Origin: Bradyrhizobium sp. STM 3843
Lineage (GTDB): Bacteria; Pseudomonadota; Alphaproteobacteria; Rhizobiales; Xanthobacteraceae
Assembly: GCF_000239815.1 (NCBI RefSeq)
Contig: NZ_CAFK01000281.1
Coordinates: 1 to 41,475, forward strand
Length of the DNA stretch: 41,475 bases
Direction of reading: 5' to 3'
This document shows, piece after piece, positions 7,673 through 15,737 of the stretch (position 1 is the first letter of the stretch; each line of letters begins with the position of its first letter). The position numbers were made by a program, and so were the translations under genes. Under the pieces are notes generated by a model that did not search any database, was not told the origin of the DNA, and worked only from the letters and a program-made list of their open reading frames with translations.

Positions 7673-9424
7673 CTAGTGATTGTCGCGCGGCACGGGCGAG
7701 CCGCTGCGGCCGACCAGGAAGTCGAAGTCGACGCCGCGATCGGCCTGCAGCACGTGATCGACGTAAAGCTTCTGATAGCCGCGCGCGGCATGTGGCTTGG
7801 GCGGCGTCCAGGCGGCACGGCGGGTGGCGAGCTCCTCGTCGCTGACATGCAGGTGCAGCGAGCGTGCGGTGACGTCGAGCGTGATCATGTCGCCGTTCTT
7901 CACCAGCGCCAGCGGGCCGCCGACGGTTGCTTCCGGTGCGACGTGCAGCACCACGGTGCCGTAGGCCGTGCCGGACATGCGGGCGTCGGAGATGCGGATC
8001 ATGTCGCGCACGCCCTGGCGGAGCAGCTTGGCCGGCAGCGGCATGTTGCCGACCTCTGCCATGCCCGGATAGCCCTTGGGGCCGCAATTCTTCAGCACCA
8101 TGATGCAGGAGGCATCGATGTCGAGGCTCTCGTCATCGACGGCGTCATGCATCTCCTCGACGCTCTCGAACACGACGGCGCGGCCGGTGTGGCGCATCAG
8201 TTCCGGCGAGGCCGCCGATGGCTTGATGACAGCGCCGTTGGGCGCGAGGTTGCCGGTCAGGATCGCGATGCCGGCCTCGGTCTTGAACGGAGTCTCGAAC
8301 GGCGTGATCACCTCCGAGTTCCAGTTCGGCGCCGACTCCACATTCTGCCACAGCGTCTTGCCGTTGACGGTGGGGGCATCCTTGTGCAGCAGCCCGCGCT
8401 CGCCGAGCGCGCGCAACACCGCCGGCAGGCCGCCGGCATAATAGAAGTCCTCCATCAGGAAGCGGCCGGAGGGCATCAGGTCGACCAGGCAGTGCACGTC
8501 ACGGCACAGCCGGTCGAAATCGTCAAGCGAGAGCTCGACGCCAAGGCGACCGGCGATCGCGAGCAGATGCACGACCGCATTGGTCGAGCCGCCGATCGCA
8601 GCAAGCGTGCGGATCGCGTTCTCGAAGGCGGCGCGGGTCAGGATGTCCGACGGCTTGAGATCTTCGCCGACCATCTCGACGATGCGACGACCGGACATGC
8701 GCGCCAACAGGTTGCGGCGCGCATCAGCGGCGGGAATCGCGGCGTTCTCAGGCAGGCCGATCCCGAGTGCTTCCACCATCGAGGCCATGGTGGAGGCCGT
8801 GCCCATGGTCATGCAGCTGCCGGCCGAGCGGTTCATGGCCGCTTCGGCTTCATGAAATTCAGCCAAGGTGATCTCGCCGGCGCGCAGCTGCTCGCTCATC
8901 GAGATGATGTTGGTGCCGGAGCCGATGATCTGACCGCGATAGACGCCGCGCAGCTGCGGCCCACCTGAGACGCCAATGGTCGGCAGATCCGCCGAGGCGG
9001 CGCCCATCAGAAGCGCCGGCGTGGTCTTGTCGCAGCCCATCAGCAGCACGACGCCGTCGAGCGGATGGGCGCGGATCGCCTCCTCGACATCCATCGAGGC
9101 GAGATTGCGGAACAGCATCGCGGTCGGGCGCATCGTCACCTCGCCGAGCGAGGAGACCGGAAACTCCAGCGGATAGCCGCCGGCATCGAGCACGCCCTGG
9201 CGCACATGCTCGGCGATGACGCGGAAATGCGCGTTGCACGGCGTGAGCTCGGACCAGGTGTTGCAGATGCCAATCACAGGCCGGCCTTCGAAACGGTCCT
9301 GTGGCGTGCCGCTGTTCTTCAGGAATGAGCGATAATAGAAGCCCATCTTGTCCTGACGGCCGAACCACGCCTGGCTGCGCAGCGGCTTCTTCCGATCAGC
9401 CTGCTTTGAATTGTCGTTGCTCAT
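7673..9424 (-). CDS. L-arabonate dehydratase (IlvD/Edd family)
   Basis: Dehydrates L-arabonate (and often D-galactonate or D-fuconate) to the 2-keto-3-deoxy acid; 583 aa, the usual length. Candidate [2Fe-2S] cysteines are C63 (LTPCNAHF), C131 (LMGCDKTTPA) and C204 (AGSCMTMGTAS); their 68 and 73 residue spacing equals what I recall for the Rhizobium leguminosarum sugar-acid dehydratase. K133, next to C131, would be the carbamylated metal ligand. The start overlaps the regulator stop as ATGA (9421-9424). It corresponds to A. brasilense AraC, a name I do not assign because it collides with the E. coli regulator. Confidence 0.92.
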   Translation of the reverse strand: MSNDNSKQADRKKPLRSQAWFGRQDKMGFYYRSFLKNSGTPQDRFEGRPVIGICNTWSELTPCNAHFRVIAEHVRQGVLDAGGYPLEFPVSSLGEVTMRPTAMLFRNLASMDVEEAIRAHPLDGVVLLMGCDKTTPALLMGAASADLPTIGVSGGPQLRGVYRGQIIGSGTNIISMSEQLRAGEITLAEFHEAEAAMNRSAGSCMTMGTASTMASMVEALGIGLPENAAIPAADARRNLLARMSGRRIVEMVGEDLKPSDILTRAAFENAIRTLAAIGGSTNAVVHLLAIAGRLGVELSLDDFDRLCRDVHCLVDLMPSGRFLMEDFYYAGGLPAVLRALGERGLLHKDAPTVNGKTLWQNVESAPNWNSEVITPFETPFKTEAGIAILTGNLAPNGAVIKPSAASPELMRHTGRAVVFESVEEMHDAVDDESLDIDASCIMVLKNCGPKGYPGMAEVGNMPLPAKLLRQGVRDMIRISDARMSGTAYGTVVLHVAPEATVGGPLALVKNGDMITLDVTARSLHLHVSDEELATRRAAWTPPKPHAARGYQKLYVDHVLQADRGVDFDFLVGRSGSPVPRDNH

Positions 9425-10161
9425 TCCTGATCCGCTTGTTCGACCGACTGCGCATGGCGGCGCCGGCCGTTGTGAATGACTTCGATCATCGCAGCGGATG
9501 CCGCTTCGGCATCGCAGGCGGCGATCGCATCGACGATGCTTTGGTGCCAGACCAGCACGGTCTCGCGATCGGCGGTCTCGACCGGCGCGCTGAGCACGAA
9601 CGAGGCGCGCAGCGCCGCCTCGATCACGGCGCCAATCGAACGCATGAACGGATTGCCGGCAGCATTGGCGACCGCGACATGCAGGCTGAGATCGGCCTCC
9701 GCGAAGGCCATCGAGGTCGATGGCTCGCGCCGCATCCGCTCCATCGCCTTGCGCATCTCGTCGAGATCATTCTCGCTGCGCCGTTCGGCCGCGAGCGCGG
9801 CCGCGCGCGGCTCGACCGCAAGCCGGATTTCAGCAAGATCGGACAGGAAGCGCCTGTTGATGCCGGCATCGAGATGCCAGGCGAGCACGTCAGGATCGAA
9901 CATGTTCCAGGCCGCGCGCTCGCGCACCACAGTGCCGACCCGGGCCTTGGTCGAAAGCAGCCCCTTGGCGACCAGCGTTTTCACGGCTTCGCGCAGCACC
10001 GGCCGCGACACGCCGAACATGGCGGTCAGCTCGGCATCGCCCGGCAGCCGCGTGCCTTCGGAATAACGTCCGGAGATGATATCGATACCGATGCTGCGCG
10101 CCACTTCCGCGTGGTTGGAATGCGCCCGGCGGGTCGGAATGACGACGATATGCGAGGTCAT
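9421..10161 (-). CDS. FadR/GntR-family transcriptional regulator of the arabinose operon
   Basis: DNA-binding repressor or activator, 246 aa. The N-terminal winged helix includes GTRLPGDAELTAMFGVSRPVLREAVKTLVAKGLL (residues about 33-66), followed by an all-helical FCD effector domain with the metal-binding pattern around DLAEIRLAVEPRAA and a His near HQSIVDAI. The start is the ATG at 10159-10161, which overlaps the yjfF stop (ATGA); the long open frame upstream is a yjfF shadow. Being embedded between transporter and enzyme genes, it is co-transcribed with its likely targets, so autoregulation is expected. The ligand is probably a pathway acid such as arabonate or its keto-deoxy derivative (inference). 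Confidence 0.88.
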   Translation of the reverse strand: MTSHIVVIPTRRAHSNHAEVARSIGIDIISGRYSEGTRLPGDAELTAMFGVSRPVLREAVKTLVAKGLLSTKARVGTVVRERAAWNMFDPDVLAWHLDAGINRRFLSDLAEIRLAVEPRAAALAAERRSENDLDEMRKAMERMRREPSTSMAFAEADLSLHVAVANAAGNPFMRSIGAVIEAALRASFVLSAPVETADRETVLVWHQSIVDAIAACDAEAASAAMIEVIHNGRRRHAQSVEQADQE

Positions 10162-11138
10162 GCGTGAGCCCTCGCGGTTTTGGCCGCCGAGCGGCGTGAC
10201 AGTGCAATCAGTCCCTGCTGCAGGCCGATAAAGGCGAACAGCAGCACGCCGGTCGCGATCTTGGTCCACCAGCTCGAAAGCGTGCCGTCGAAATTGATAT
10301 AAGTCTGAATCATGCCCTGGATCAGGACCCCTAGGAAGGTGCCGATCACCGAGCCCTGTCCGCCAGTGAGCAGCGTGCCGCCGATCACCACCGCGGCGAT
10401 GGTGTCGAGCTCGACGCCGACGGCGGAGAGTGAATAGCCGGCCGCAGTATAGAAGGAGAAGACGATTCCGGCGAGACCCGCGAGCACGCTGGACAGCATA
10501 TAGATTCGGACGGTCATCGACCCGACCGGGATGCCCATCAGGGCCGTGGTGGCACGGCTGCCGCCGAGCGCATAGACATTGGCGCCGAACCGCGTGAGAT
10601 GCAGGAGCCACGCACCGGCGACAAGGACCACCAGCATCGCGATCGCGATTGCGGTCAGCCGCCCGCCCCCGGGCAGCCGGATCGCGAAATCCGATACCGT
10701 CGAATAGATCGGCGCCGATATCGGGATCGACTCGGTCGAGAGCAGGAAGCTGACGCCGCGCGCCAGGAACATGCCGGCCAGGGTGACGATGAAGGGCGGC
10801 AGGTCGAAAATATGGATGATGCTGCCCATTGCCGCACCGAACAGCGCGCACAGCCCGAGCACCATGGCAAAGGCGAGATAGGGCGGGATGCCCCAGCGCT
10901 CGATCGCCAAGGCCACGAACACCGTGGTGAAGCCGATCACCGAGCCGACCGACAGATCGATGCCGCCCGAGATGATCACGAAGGTCATGCCGGTCGCGAC
11001 GATGCCGAGGAAGGCATTGTCGGTGAGCAGATTGGCGACCACGCGCGTGGAGGCGATGTTGGGAAATTGCAGCGCACAAAGCGCAAAGCCGGCGACGAGC
11101 ACCAGCGCGGTAATCGCAATCGGCGACAGACGTTTCAT
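10158..11138 (-). CDS. yjfF: Galactofuranose-type sugar ABC permease YjfF
   Basis: Second inner-membrane permease of the YtfQRT-YjfF importer, 326 aa from the ATG at 11136-11138 (MKRLSPIAI). That start forms an ATGA overlap with ytfT and has a GGAG about 10 nt upstream; an in-frame start at 11156 would add six residues. The sequence tracks E. coli YjfF closely from memory: LLTDNAFLGIVATGMTFVI, SGGIDLSVGSV, GGTLLTGGQGSVIGT and the terminal FDGTLSSWWTKIATG. In E. coli the system imports galactofuranose; in this arabinose operon it could carry L-arabinofuranose as well (inference). Confidence 0.93.
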   Translation of the reverse strand: MKRLSPIAITALVLVAGFALCALQFPNIASTRVVANLLTDNAFLGIVATGMTFVIISGGIDLSVGSVIGFTTVFVALAIERWGIPPYLAFAMVLGLCALFGAAMGSIIHIFDLPPFIVTLAGMFLARGVSFLLSTESIPISAPIYSTVSDFAIRLPGGGRLTAIAIAMLVVLVAGAWLLHLTRFGANVYALGGSRATTALMGIPVGSMTVRIYMLSSVLAGLAGIVFSFYTAAGYSLSAVGVELDTIAAVVIGGTLLTGGQGSVIGTFLGVLIQGMIQTYINFDGTLSSWWTKIATGVLLFAFIGLQQGLIALSRRSAAKTARAHA

Positions 11139-12127
11139 GGCTTCTTGCTCCGCCACCGCGCCATGATGCCGGAGAGATCGGACAGCCGCGGCGACTGCAC
11201 CAGCAGCACCGCCAGCACGACCACCGCCTTGACCAGCAGATTGAGCTCCGGCGGATAGCCGGAGAGCAGGATGCCCGTGTTCATCGCCTGGATGATCAGC
11301 GCGCCCGCGACCGCCAGCACCAGGCTGAAACGGCCGCCGAACAGCGAGGTGCCGCCGATCACCACGGCGAGGATCGCATCCAGCTCGAGCCAGAGCCCGG
11401 CATTATTGGCGTCCGCGCCCATGATGTCGGCGGCCGCGATCACGCCGGCCAGCGCCGCGCAGATGCCGCACCAGACATAGACCGCGAGAATCATGGTGCG
11501 GGTGCCGACGCCGGAGAGCTCGCTGGCGCGTGCATTGCCGCCTGTGGCCTCGATCAGGAGCCCGAGCGCCGAGCCGCGCACCACCGCCGCGGTCAGCAGC
11601 AGCATGCCGATCGCGATTGCCACCGGGGTCGGCAGGCCGAGCACCGCGCCGTTGCCAAGCCAGACCAGGTCGGGCGAGGTGAAGGTGACGATGCGCCCTT
11701 CCGTGATCAGCTGCGCGATGCCGCGCCCGGCCACCATCAGGATCAGGGTGGCAACAATGGGCTGGATCCTGAGCACCGCGACCAGGATGCCGTTCCAGAG
11801 GCCGCACAGGAGACCGACACCCAGTGCTGCCAGCAGCACGACCGGCAAGGAATGCGCATCGGCGAGGCTCGCCGCGGTGGCTCCGGCAATCGCCATCACC
11901 GCGCCGACCGACAGATCGATGCCGCCGGTCGCGATCACCAGGACCATGCCGAGCGAGAGCAGCGCCACCGGCGTACCGCGGTTGAGCACGTCGATGACGG
12001 AGCCGAACAGCCGGCCGTCCTGCAGATGCAGATTGAAGAATTGCGGCGAGACGACGCGATCGACCATCAGAATCACGATCAGCGCGAGCGCTTGCGCAAG
12101 ACCACGGCGCGGCAGGCGGAGCGTCAT
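11135..12127 (-). CDS. ytfT: Galactofuranose-type sugar ABC permease YtfT
   Basis: First inner-membrane permease of the YtfQRT-YjfF importer, 330 aa, with about eight to ten hydrophobic segments. It carries the CUT2 permease signature TGGIDLSVGAVMAIAG near residue 70 and the C-terminal GGTSLFGGRFSLVLA. The start ATG at 12125-12127 overlaps the ytfR stop (ATGA), and the end overlaps the yjfF start. YtfT and YjfF are paralogous halves of the heterodimeric channel; order and overlaps match the E. coli arrangement. Confidence 0.92.
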   Translation of the reverse strand: MTLRLPRRGLAQALALIVILMVDRVVSPQFFNLHLQDGRLFGSVIDVLNRGTPVALLSLGMVLVIATGGIDLSVGAVMAIAGATAASLADAHSLPVVLLAALGVGLLCGLWNGILVAVLRIQPIVATLILMVAGRGIAQLITEGRIVTFTSPDLVWLGNGAVLGLPTPVAIAIGMLLLTAAVVRGSALGLLIEATGGNARASELSGVGTRTMILAVYVWCGICAALAGVIAAADIMGADANNAGLWLELDAILAVVIGGTSLFGGRFSLVLAVAGALIIQAMNTGILLSGYPPELNLLVKAVVVLAVLLVQSPRLSDLSGIMARWRSKKP

Positions 12128-13683
12128 GGCACCGCCCCTTGCGCTGCGGTCGCGCCGTCGGCCGCGATCGCGGCCAGGATGCTGGAAACCTCGACCGCCT
12201 CGCCCTTGAGCTCCTCGACATGGGCACGATCGCGCAGCACCACGACGCGGTTGGAATAGGTCACGATCTCGTCGAGCTCCGAGGAGATGACGAGCAGCGC
12301 CAGCCCCTGGTCGCAGAGGTCCCGCACCAGGCGGATGATCTCGGCATGCGCGCCGACGTCGATGCCGCGGGTCGGCTCGTCCAGCAGCAACAGCCGCGGC
12401 TCGGTGGCGAGCCAGCGCGCCAGCAGCGCCTTCTGCTGATTGCCGCCCGAGAGCAGTCCGATCGGACGCTCCGGGTCCGGCGGGCGGATGTCGAGCAGGC
12501 GGATGAAGCGCATCGCGATCTCGTCCTGCTCGCGGCGCGACAGCGGCCGGTGCAGGCCGCGCCGCGCCTGCAGCGCCAGCACGATATTCTCGCGCACGGT
12601 GAGATCGGCGACGATGCCTTCGGTCTTGCGTTCCTCCGGGCAGTAGCCGAAGCCGAGGCGTGCGGCGTCGCGCGGCGAGTTCAGCCTGACCGCTTGGCCA
12701 TCGACCTCGGCTTCGCCGGAGTCGGCGCGCTCGGCGCCAAAGATCAGCCGCGCCGTCTCGGTGCGGCCGGAGCCGAGCAGGCCGGCGAGACCGACGACCT
12801 CGCCGTGTCGCAGTTCGAGATCGAACGGCGCCACATAGCCCTGCTTGCCAAAGCCCTTGAAGCTGGCGCAGACCTCGCCCATGGCGCCCGAGTGCGCCGG
12901 CGCCCGCGTCTCCGTGGTCTCGGCGAGCTCGCGTCCCAGCATCATCCGGATCAGCTCGAGCCGCGGCAGCGAGGCGGTCTCACGCTCGCCGATCAGGCGG
13001 CCGTTGCGCAGCACCGTGATGCGATCGCAGATCTCATAGACCTGGTCGAGGAAATGACTGACGAAGACGATGCCGATGCCAGCAGCGGCAAGCTGGCGCA
13101 TCGCCTTGAACAGGATCTCGACCTCGTGGCGGTCGAGGCTCGCGGTCGGCTCGTCCAGGATCAGCACGCGGGCGGACAGATCGACCGCGCGCGCGATCGC
13201 GGTGACATGCTGGATGGCGACCGAATAGCTCGACAGCGGCGCGCCGACATCGATATCGAGGCCGAAGCCGTTGAGCAGCGCCTTGGCGCGCCGCCGCATC
13301 TCGGCCTCACGCACGACGCCGAAGCACGTCGGCTGCCGGCCGAGATAGAGGTTCTGCGCCACCGACAGGTTCGGCAGCAGGTTCACTTCCTGATAAACGG
13401 TGGCGATGCCGGCATCGAGCGCAGCCTTGGCCGAGCGCGGCGCGATCTCGCCGCCTGCGAGCCTGACGACGCCGGCGTCACGCGCGAACACGCCGGTCAC
13501 GACCTTGATCAAGGTCGACTTGCCGGCGCCATTCTCACCGAGCAGCGCGTGGATCTCGCCTGCGCGCAGGGTGAAGTCGACCTCCTGCAGCGCCTTCAGC
13601 GCGCCAAAGCTTTTGCTGAGGCCGCGCACCTCGAGCAGCGGCGAGTCGAGATCGACATTGGTCTGCATTGCAGGGGCCTGCAT
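12124..13683 (-). CDS. ytfR: Galactofuranose-type sugar ABC ATPase YtfR
   Basis: Double nucleotide-binding protein energising the YtfT/YjfF channel, 519 aa. The first domain has Walker A GENGAGKST and Walker B VLILDEPTASLD; the second has the degenerate Walker A GLLGSGRTE, the signature LSGGNQQKALLARWL and LLLLDEPTRGIDVG. The ATG at 13681-13683 has GGGAG about 9 nt upstream; a second in-frame ATG five codons later is possible. It lies 203 nt after ytfQ with a palindromic repeat in the gap, so ytfR may be expressed below the level of the binding protein. Confidence 0.92.
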   Translation of the reverse strand: MQAPAMQTNVDLDSPLLEVRGLSKSFGALKALQEVDFTLRAGEIHALLGENGAGKSTLIKVVTGVFARDAGVVRLAGGEIAPRSAKAALDAGIATVYQEVNLLPNLSVAQNLYLGRQPTCFGVVREAEMRRRAKALLNGFGLDIDVGAPLSSYSVAIQHVTAIARAVDLSARVLILDEPTASLDRHEVEILFKAMRQLAAAGIGIVFVSHFLDQVYEICDRITVLRNGRLIGERETASLPRLELIRMMLGRELAETTETRAPAHSGAMGEVCASFKGFGKQGYVAPFDLELRHGEVVGLAGLLGSGRTETARLIFGAERADSGEAEVDGQAVRLNSPRDAARLGFGYCPEERKTEGIVADLTVRENIVLALQARRGLHRPLSRREQDEIAMRFIRLLDIRPPDPERPIGLLSGGNQQKALLARWLATEPRLLLLDEPTRGIDVGAHAEIIRLVRDLCDQGLALLVISSELDEIVTYSNRVVVLRDRAHVEELKGEAVEVSSILAAIAADGATAAQGAVP

Positions 13684-13740
13684 TGCAAGTCACTCCCGCC
13701 GGCGCCCGCGCAATGCGCGGACGCCAAGCGATGCATCGAC

Positions 13741-13774
13741 GTCGTCCCGGCGAAAGCCGGGACCCATACCGCGG
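13741..13774. repeat. Palindromic intergenic repeat, GTCCCGG family
   Basis: A GTCCCGG/CCGGGAC stem (13744-13763) is followed by ACCCATACCGCGG. The 34-nt unit differs by a single loop base from the reverse complement of 36011-36044, and a diverged copy lies at 35931-35969. This is a dispersed REP-like element in the ytfQ-ytfR gap (13684-13886), where I see no gene. Confidence 0.75.
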
Positions 13775-13886
13775 ATCATCTCAGTCAGGCACATGGCCGA
13801 TAGTACGCGCCTTACTAACGCCGGTGGTCATGGGATCCTGGCGTGCACCAGGACGACGGGAACACTTCCATCTCTGTAGGTGGAGC

Positions 13887-14852
13887 TCAGTAGCCCAGGC
13901 CCTTCTTGCTGTCGTAGACCTTCTGCGGATCGTCAGCTGCGGTGTAGAGCTTCGATTCGGTCTGGATCCACTTCGGCGGCGTCGTGCCCTTCTCCTTGTA
14001 AGCGATGACGGCATCGAGCGCCGGACCGGCCATGTTCGGGGTCAGTTCGACGGTGGCATTGGCTTCGCCTGCCGCGATCGCCTTGAAGATATCGGGCACA
14101 GCATCGATTGAGACGGTGAGGATGTCCTTGCCGGGCTTCAGGCCCGCTTCCTTCATCGCCTGGATCGCGCCAACCATCATGTCGTCATTGTGGGCGTAGA
14201 CCGCGCAGATCGACTTGCCGCCGTTCTCCGCCTTGATGAAGCTCTCCATCACTTCCTTGCCCTTGGCGCGGGTGAAGTCGCCGGTCTGGCTGCGCACCAC
14301 CTTCAGGTTCGGATGCTTGGCGACGGCGGTGTCGAACCCCTTCTTGCGGTTGGTGGCAACGCTGGCGCCGACCGTGCCCTGCAGCTCGACGATGTTGCAG
14401 GCCTTGTCGCCGACCGTCTTGGCCAGCCAGTCGCCCGCCACTTCGCCCTCATGCACGCTGTCGGAGGTGACGGCGGTCAGGTACAGGTCCTTGCCGGAGG
14501 GATCGATGTCGCGGTCGAGCAGCACGACCGGAATCTTGGCTTCCTTGGCTTCCTTCAGCACGGCGTCCCAGCCGCTTGCGACGACGGGCGCGAGGAAGAT
14601 GGCGTCCACGCCCTGCGCGATGAAGGAACGGATCGCCTTGATCTGGTTCTCCTGCTTCTGCTGCGCGTCGGCGATCTTGAAATTGACGCTGCGCTTGGCG
14701 GCTTCCTGCTTCGAGACCGAGGTCTCGGCCGCGCGCCAGCCGGACTCCGATCCGATCTGGGAAAAGCCGATGGTGAGCTGGGCGGCGCTCGCGGAATGGG
14801 CGAGCATCAGAGCGGCGGTCGCAGAGGCCGCGAGAAGAGCTTTAAAAGTCAT
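13887..14852 (-). CDS. ytfQ: Galactofuranose-type periplasmic binding protein YtfQ
   Basis: Periplasmic sugar-binding protein, 321 aa, first gene of the transporter-enzyme operon. The start is the ATG at 14850-14852 with GGGAG 9 nt upstream; an upstream in-frame start would add an unlikely Arg-rich extension in front of the signal peptide. The signal peptide is MTFKALLAASATAALMLAHS, ending at SASA. Mature-domain features match E. coli YtfQ as recalled: LTIGFSQIGSESGWRAAE, QKQENQIKAIRSFIAQGVD, LLDRDIDPSGKDLYLT, and VYAHNDDMMVGAIQAMKEAG. The YtfQ family prefers furanose forms of galactose and arabinose, which fits the downstream enzymes. Confidence 0.93.
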   Translation of the reverse strand: MTFKALLAASATAALMLAHSASAAQLTIGFSQIGSESGWRAAETSVSKQEAAKRSVNFKIADAQQKQENQIKAIRSFIAQGVDAIFLAPVVASGWDAVLKEAKEAKIPVVLLDRDIDPSGKDLYLTAVTSDSVHEGEVAGDWLAKTVGDKACNIVELQGTVGASVATNRKKGFDTAVAKHPNLKVVRSQTGDFTRAKGKEVMESFIKAENGGKSICAVYAHNDDMMVGAIQAMKEAGLKPGKDILTVSIDAVPDIFKAIAAGEANATVELTPNMAGPALDAVIAYKEKGTTPPKWIQTESKLYTAADDPQKVYDSKKGLGY

Positions 14853-14901
14853 GTGGCGCGTTCTCCCAAGATTATCTATTCGGGTGCGTACCCCGCGTCG
14901 C

Positions 14902-14940
14902 AGGTGTCTTCGCACCTTCTGGACTGGCTCAATCAGCCAG
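14902..14940 (-). promoter_or_regulatory. Two inverted repeats in the ytfQ leader
   Basis: AGGTG (14902-14906) pairs with CACCT (14913-14917) around a TCTTCG loop, and CTGGCT (14924-14929) pairs with AGCCAG (14935-14940) around 5 nt. Both lie 50-90 nt upstream of the ytfQ start. They may be operator half-sites for the operon's GntR-type regulator or 5' UTR hairpins; the sequence does not decide. Confidence 0.35.
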
Positions 14941-14973
14941 CGCGCCCTTATTCCACGGAACTCTCGCCGTGAC

Positions 14974-14992
14974 TAGTCATATTATTTGACTA
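14974..14992 (-). promoter_or_regulatory. Candidate operator/promoter of the ytfQ operon
   Basis: A perfect inverted repeat TAGTCA-N7-TGACTA sits in a strikingly A+T-rich patch (about 14972-15004) within otherwise GC-rich DNA, 122-140 nt upstream of ytfQ. On the minus strand the patch offers -10-like hexamers (TATTAT, TATAGT) but no convincing -35. The neighbouring FadR-type regulator is the natural candidate to bind it (inference). The rest of 14853-15092 holds no gene that I can see. Confidence 0.4.
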
Positions 14993-15092
14993 TAATACTT
15001 TTTATGGAGACGGCTGCGGCGCGCGCCGGCGGCACGCGGAACGACCACTGAAGGTTGTTAGATCCGCACTATAGCGTTCGAAATTGTGAAAG

Positions 15093-15737
15093 CTAGCGGA
15101 GTGCCGCGGCATCGCGGGCGCGCTGCTCGATCGCGGCCCATGCGCCAGCCTTGATGTCGGCTGACGGCGCCACCCAGGAGCCGCCGATCGCCACCACCTT
15201 CTTATGCGCGAGCCATTGCGCCGCGTTGCCGGCATTGATGCCGCCGGTCGGACAAAAGCGGACAGTCGGGAATGGACCTGTGAGCGCATCGAGCGCAGGC
15301 AGGCCGCCGGCCGGCACGGCCGGGAAGAACTTCACCAGCTCATAGCCTCTGACGACGCAGGCGATCAGGTCCGACGGCGTTTGCACGCCGGGCGCAAACG
15401 GCAGCTCGCCTACCTTCGCTGCATCCAACAGCTCGATCGAAAGGCCCGGGCTGATCGCAAAGGCGGCGCCGAGCTTGGCCGCGCGCTCATAATCCTCCGG
15501 CGTCAACACCGTGCCGATGCCGACCACGGCGTCGGGCACCTCACCGACAATGGCGCGCGCCGCATCGAGTCCGGCCTGCGTGCGCAAGGTGATCTCGATG
15601 ACGCGCAGGCCGCCTTTGACCAGCGCGCGCGCCAGCGGCACCGCCTGCGCCGCGTCTTCGATCGTGATGACCGGGATCACCGGCGCCAGCGCGAAGATCG
15701 CGTCGAGCCTGGCGCGCTTGTCCTGCATGCTCATCAT
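15093..15737 (-). CDS. eda: 2-keto-3-deoxy-6-phosphogluconate aldolase (KDPG/KHG aldolase)
   Basis: Splits KDPG to pyruvate and glyceraldehyde 3-phosphate, the last step of the operon's route; 214 aa, normal length. The proton-transfer Glu lies in EITLRT (E48), and the Schiff-base Lys is K136 in LVKFFPA; the phosphate-binding SPG and CPTGGI motifs are present. The start overlaps the kdgK stop as ATGA (15734-15737). Further in-frame ATGs at 15734 and 15728 are alternative starts. The gene is last in a minus-strand operon with kdgK. Confidence 0.93.
   Translation of the reverse strand: MMSMQDKRARLDAIFALAPVIPVITIEDAAQAVPLARALVKGGLRVIEITLRTQAGLDAARAIVGEVPDAVVGIGTVLTPEDYERAAKLGAAFAISPGLSIELLDAAKVGELPFAPGVQTPSDLIACVVRGYELVKFFPAVPAGGLPALDALTGPFPTVRFCPTGGINAGNAAQWLAHKKVVAIGGSWVAPSADIKAGAWAAIEQRARDAAALR

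Noticed and set aside
9421..11079. Regulator extended to 552 codons
   Set aside because: The extension is yjfF read in another frame; the FadR-type protein is complete from the ATG at 10161.
13684..13886. Small gene between ytfQ and ytfR
   Set aside because: Open frames here have no Shine-Dalgarno or family features, and the gap contains a dispersed repeat.
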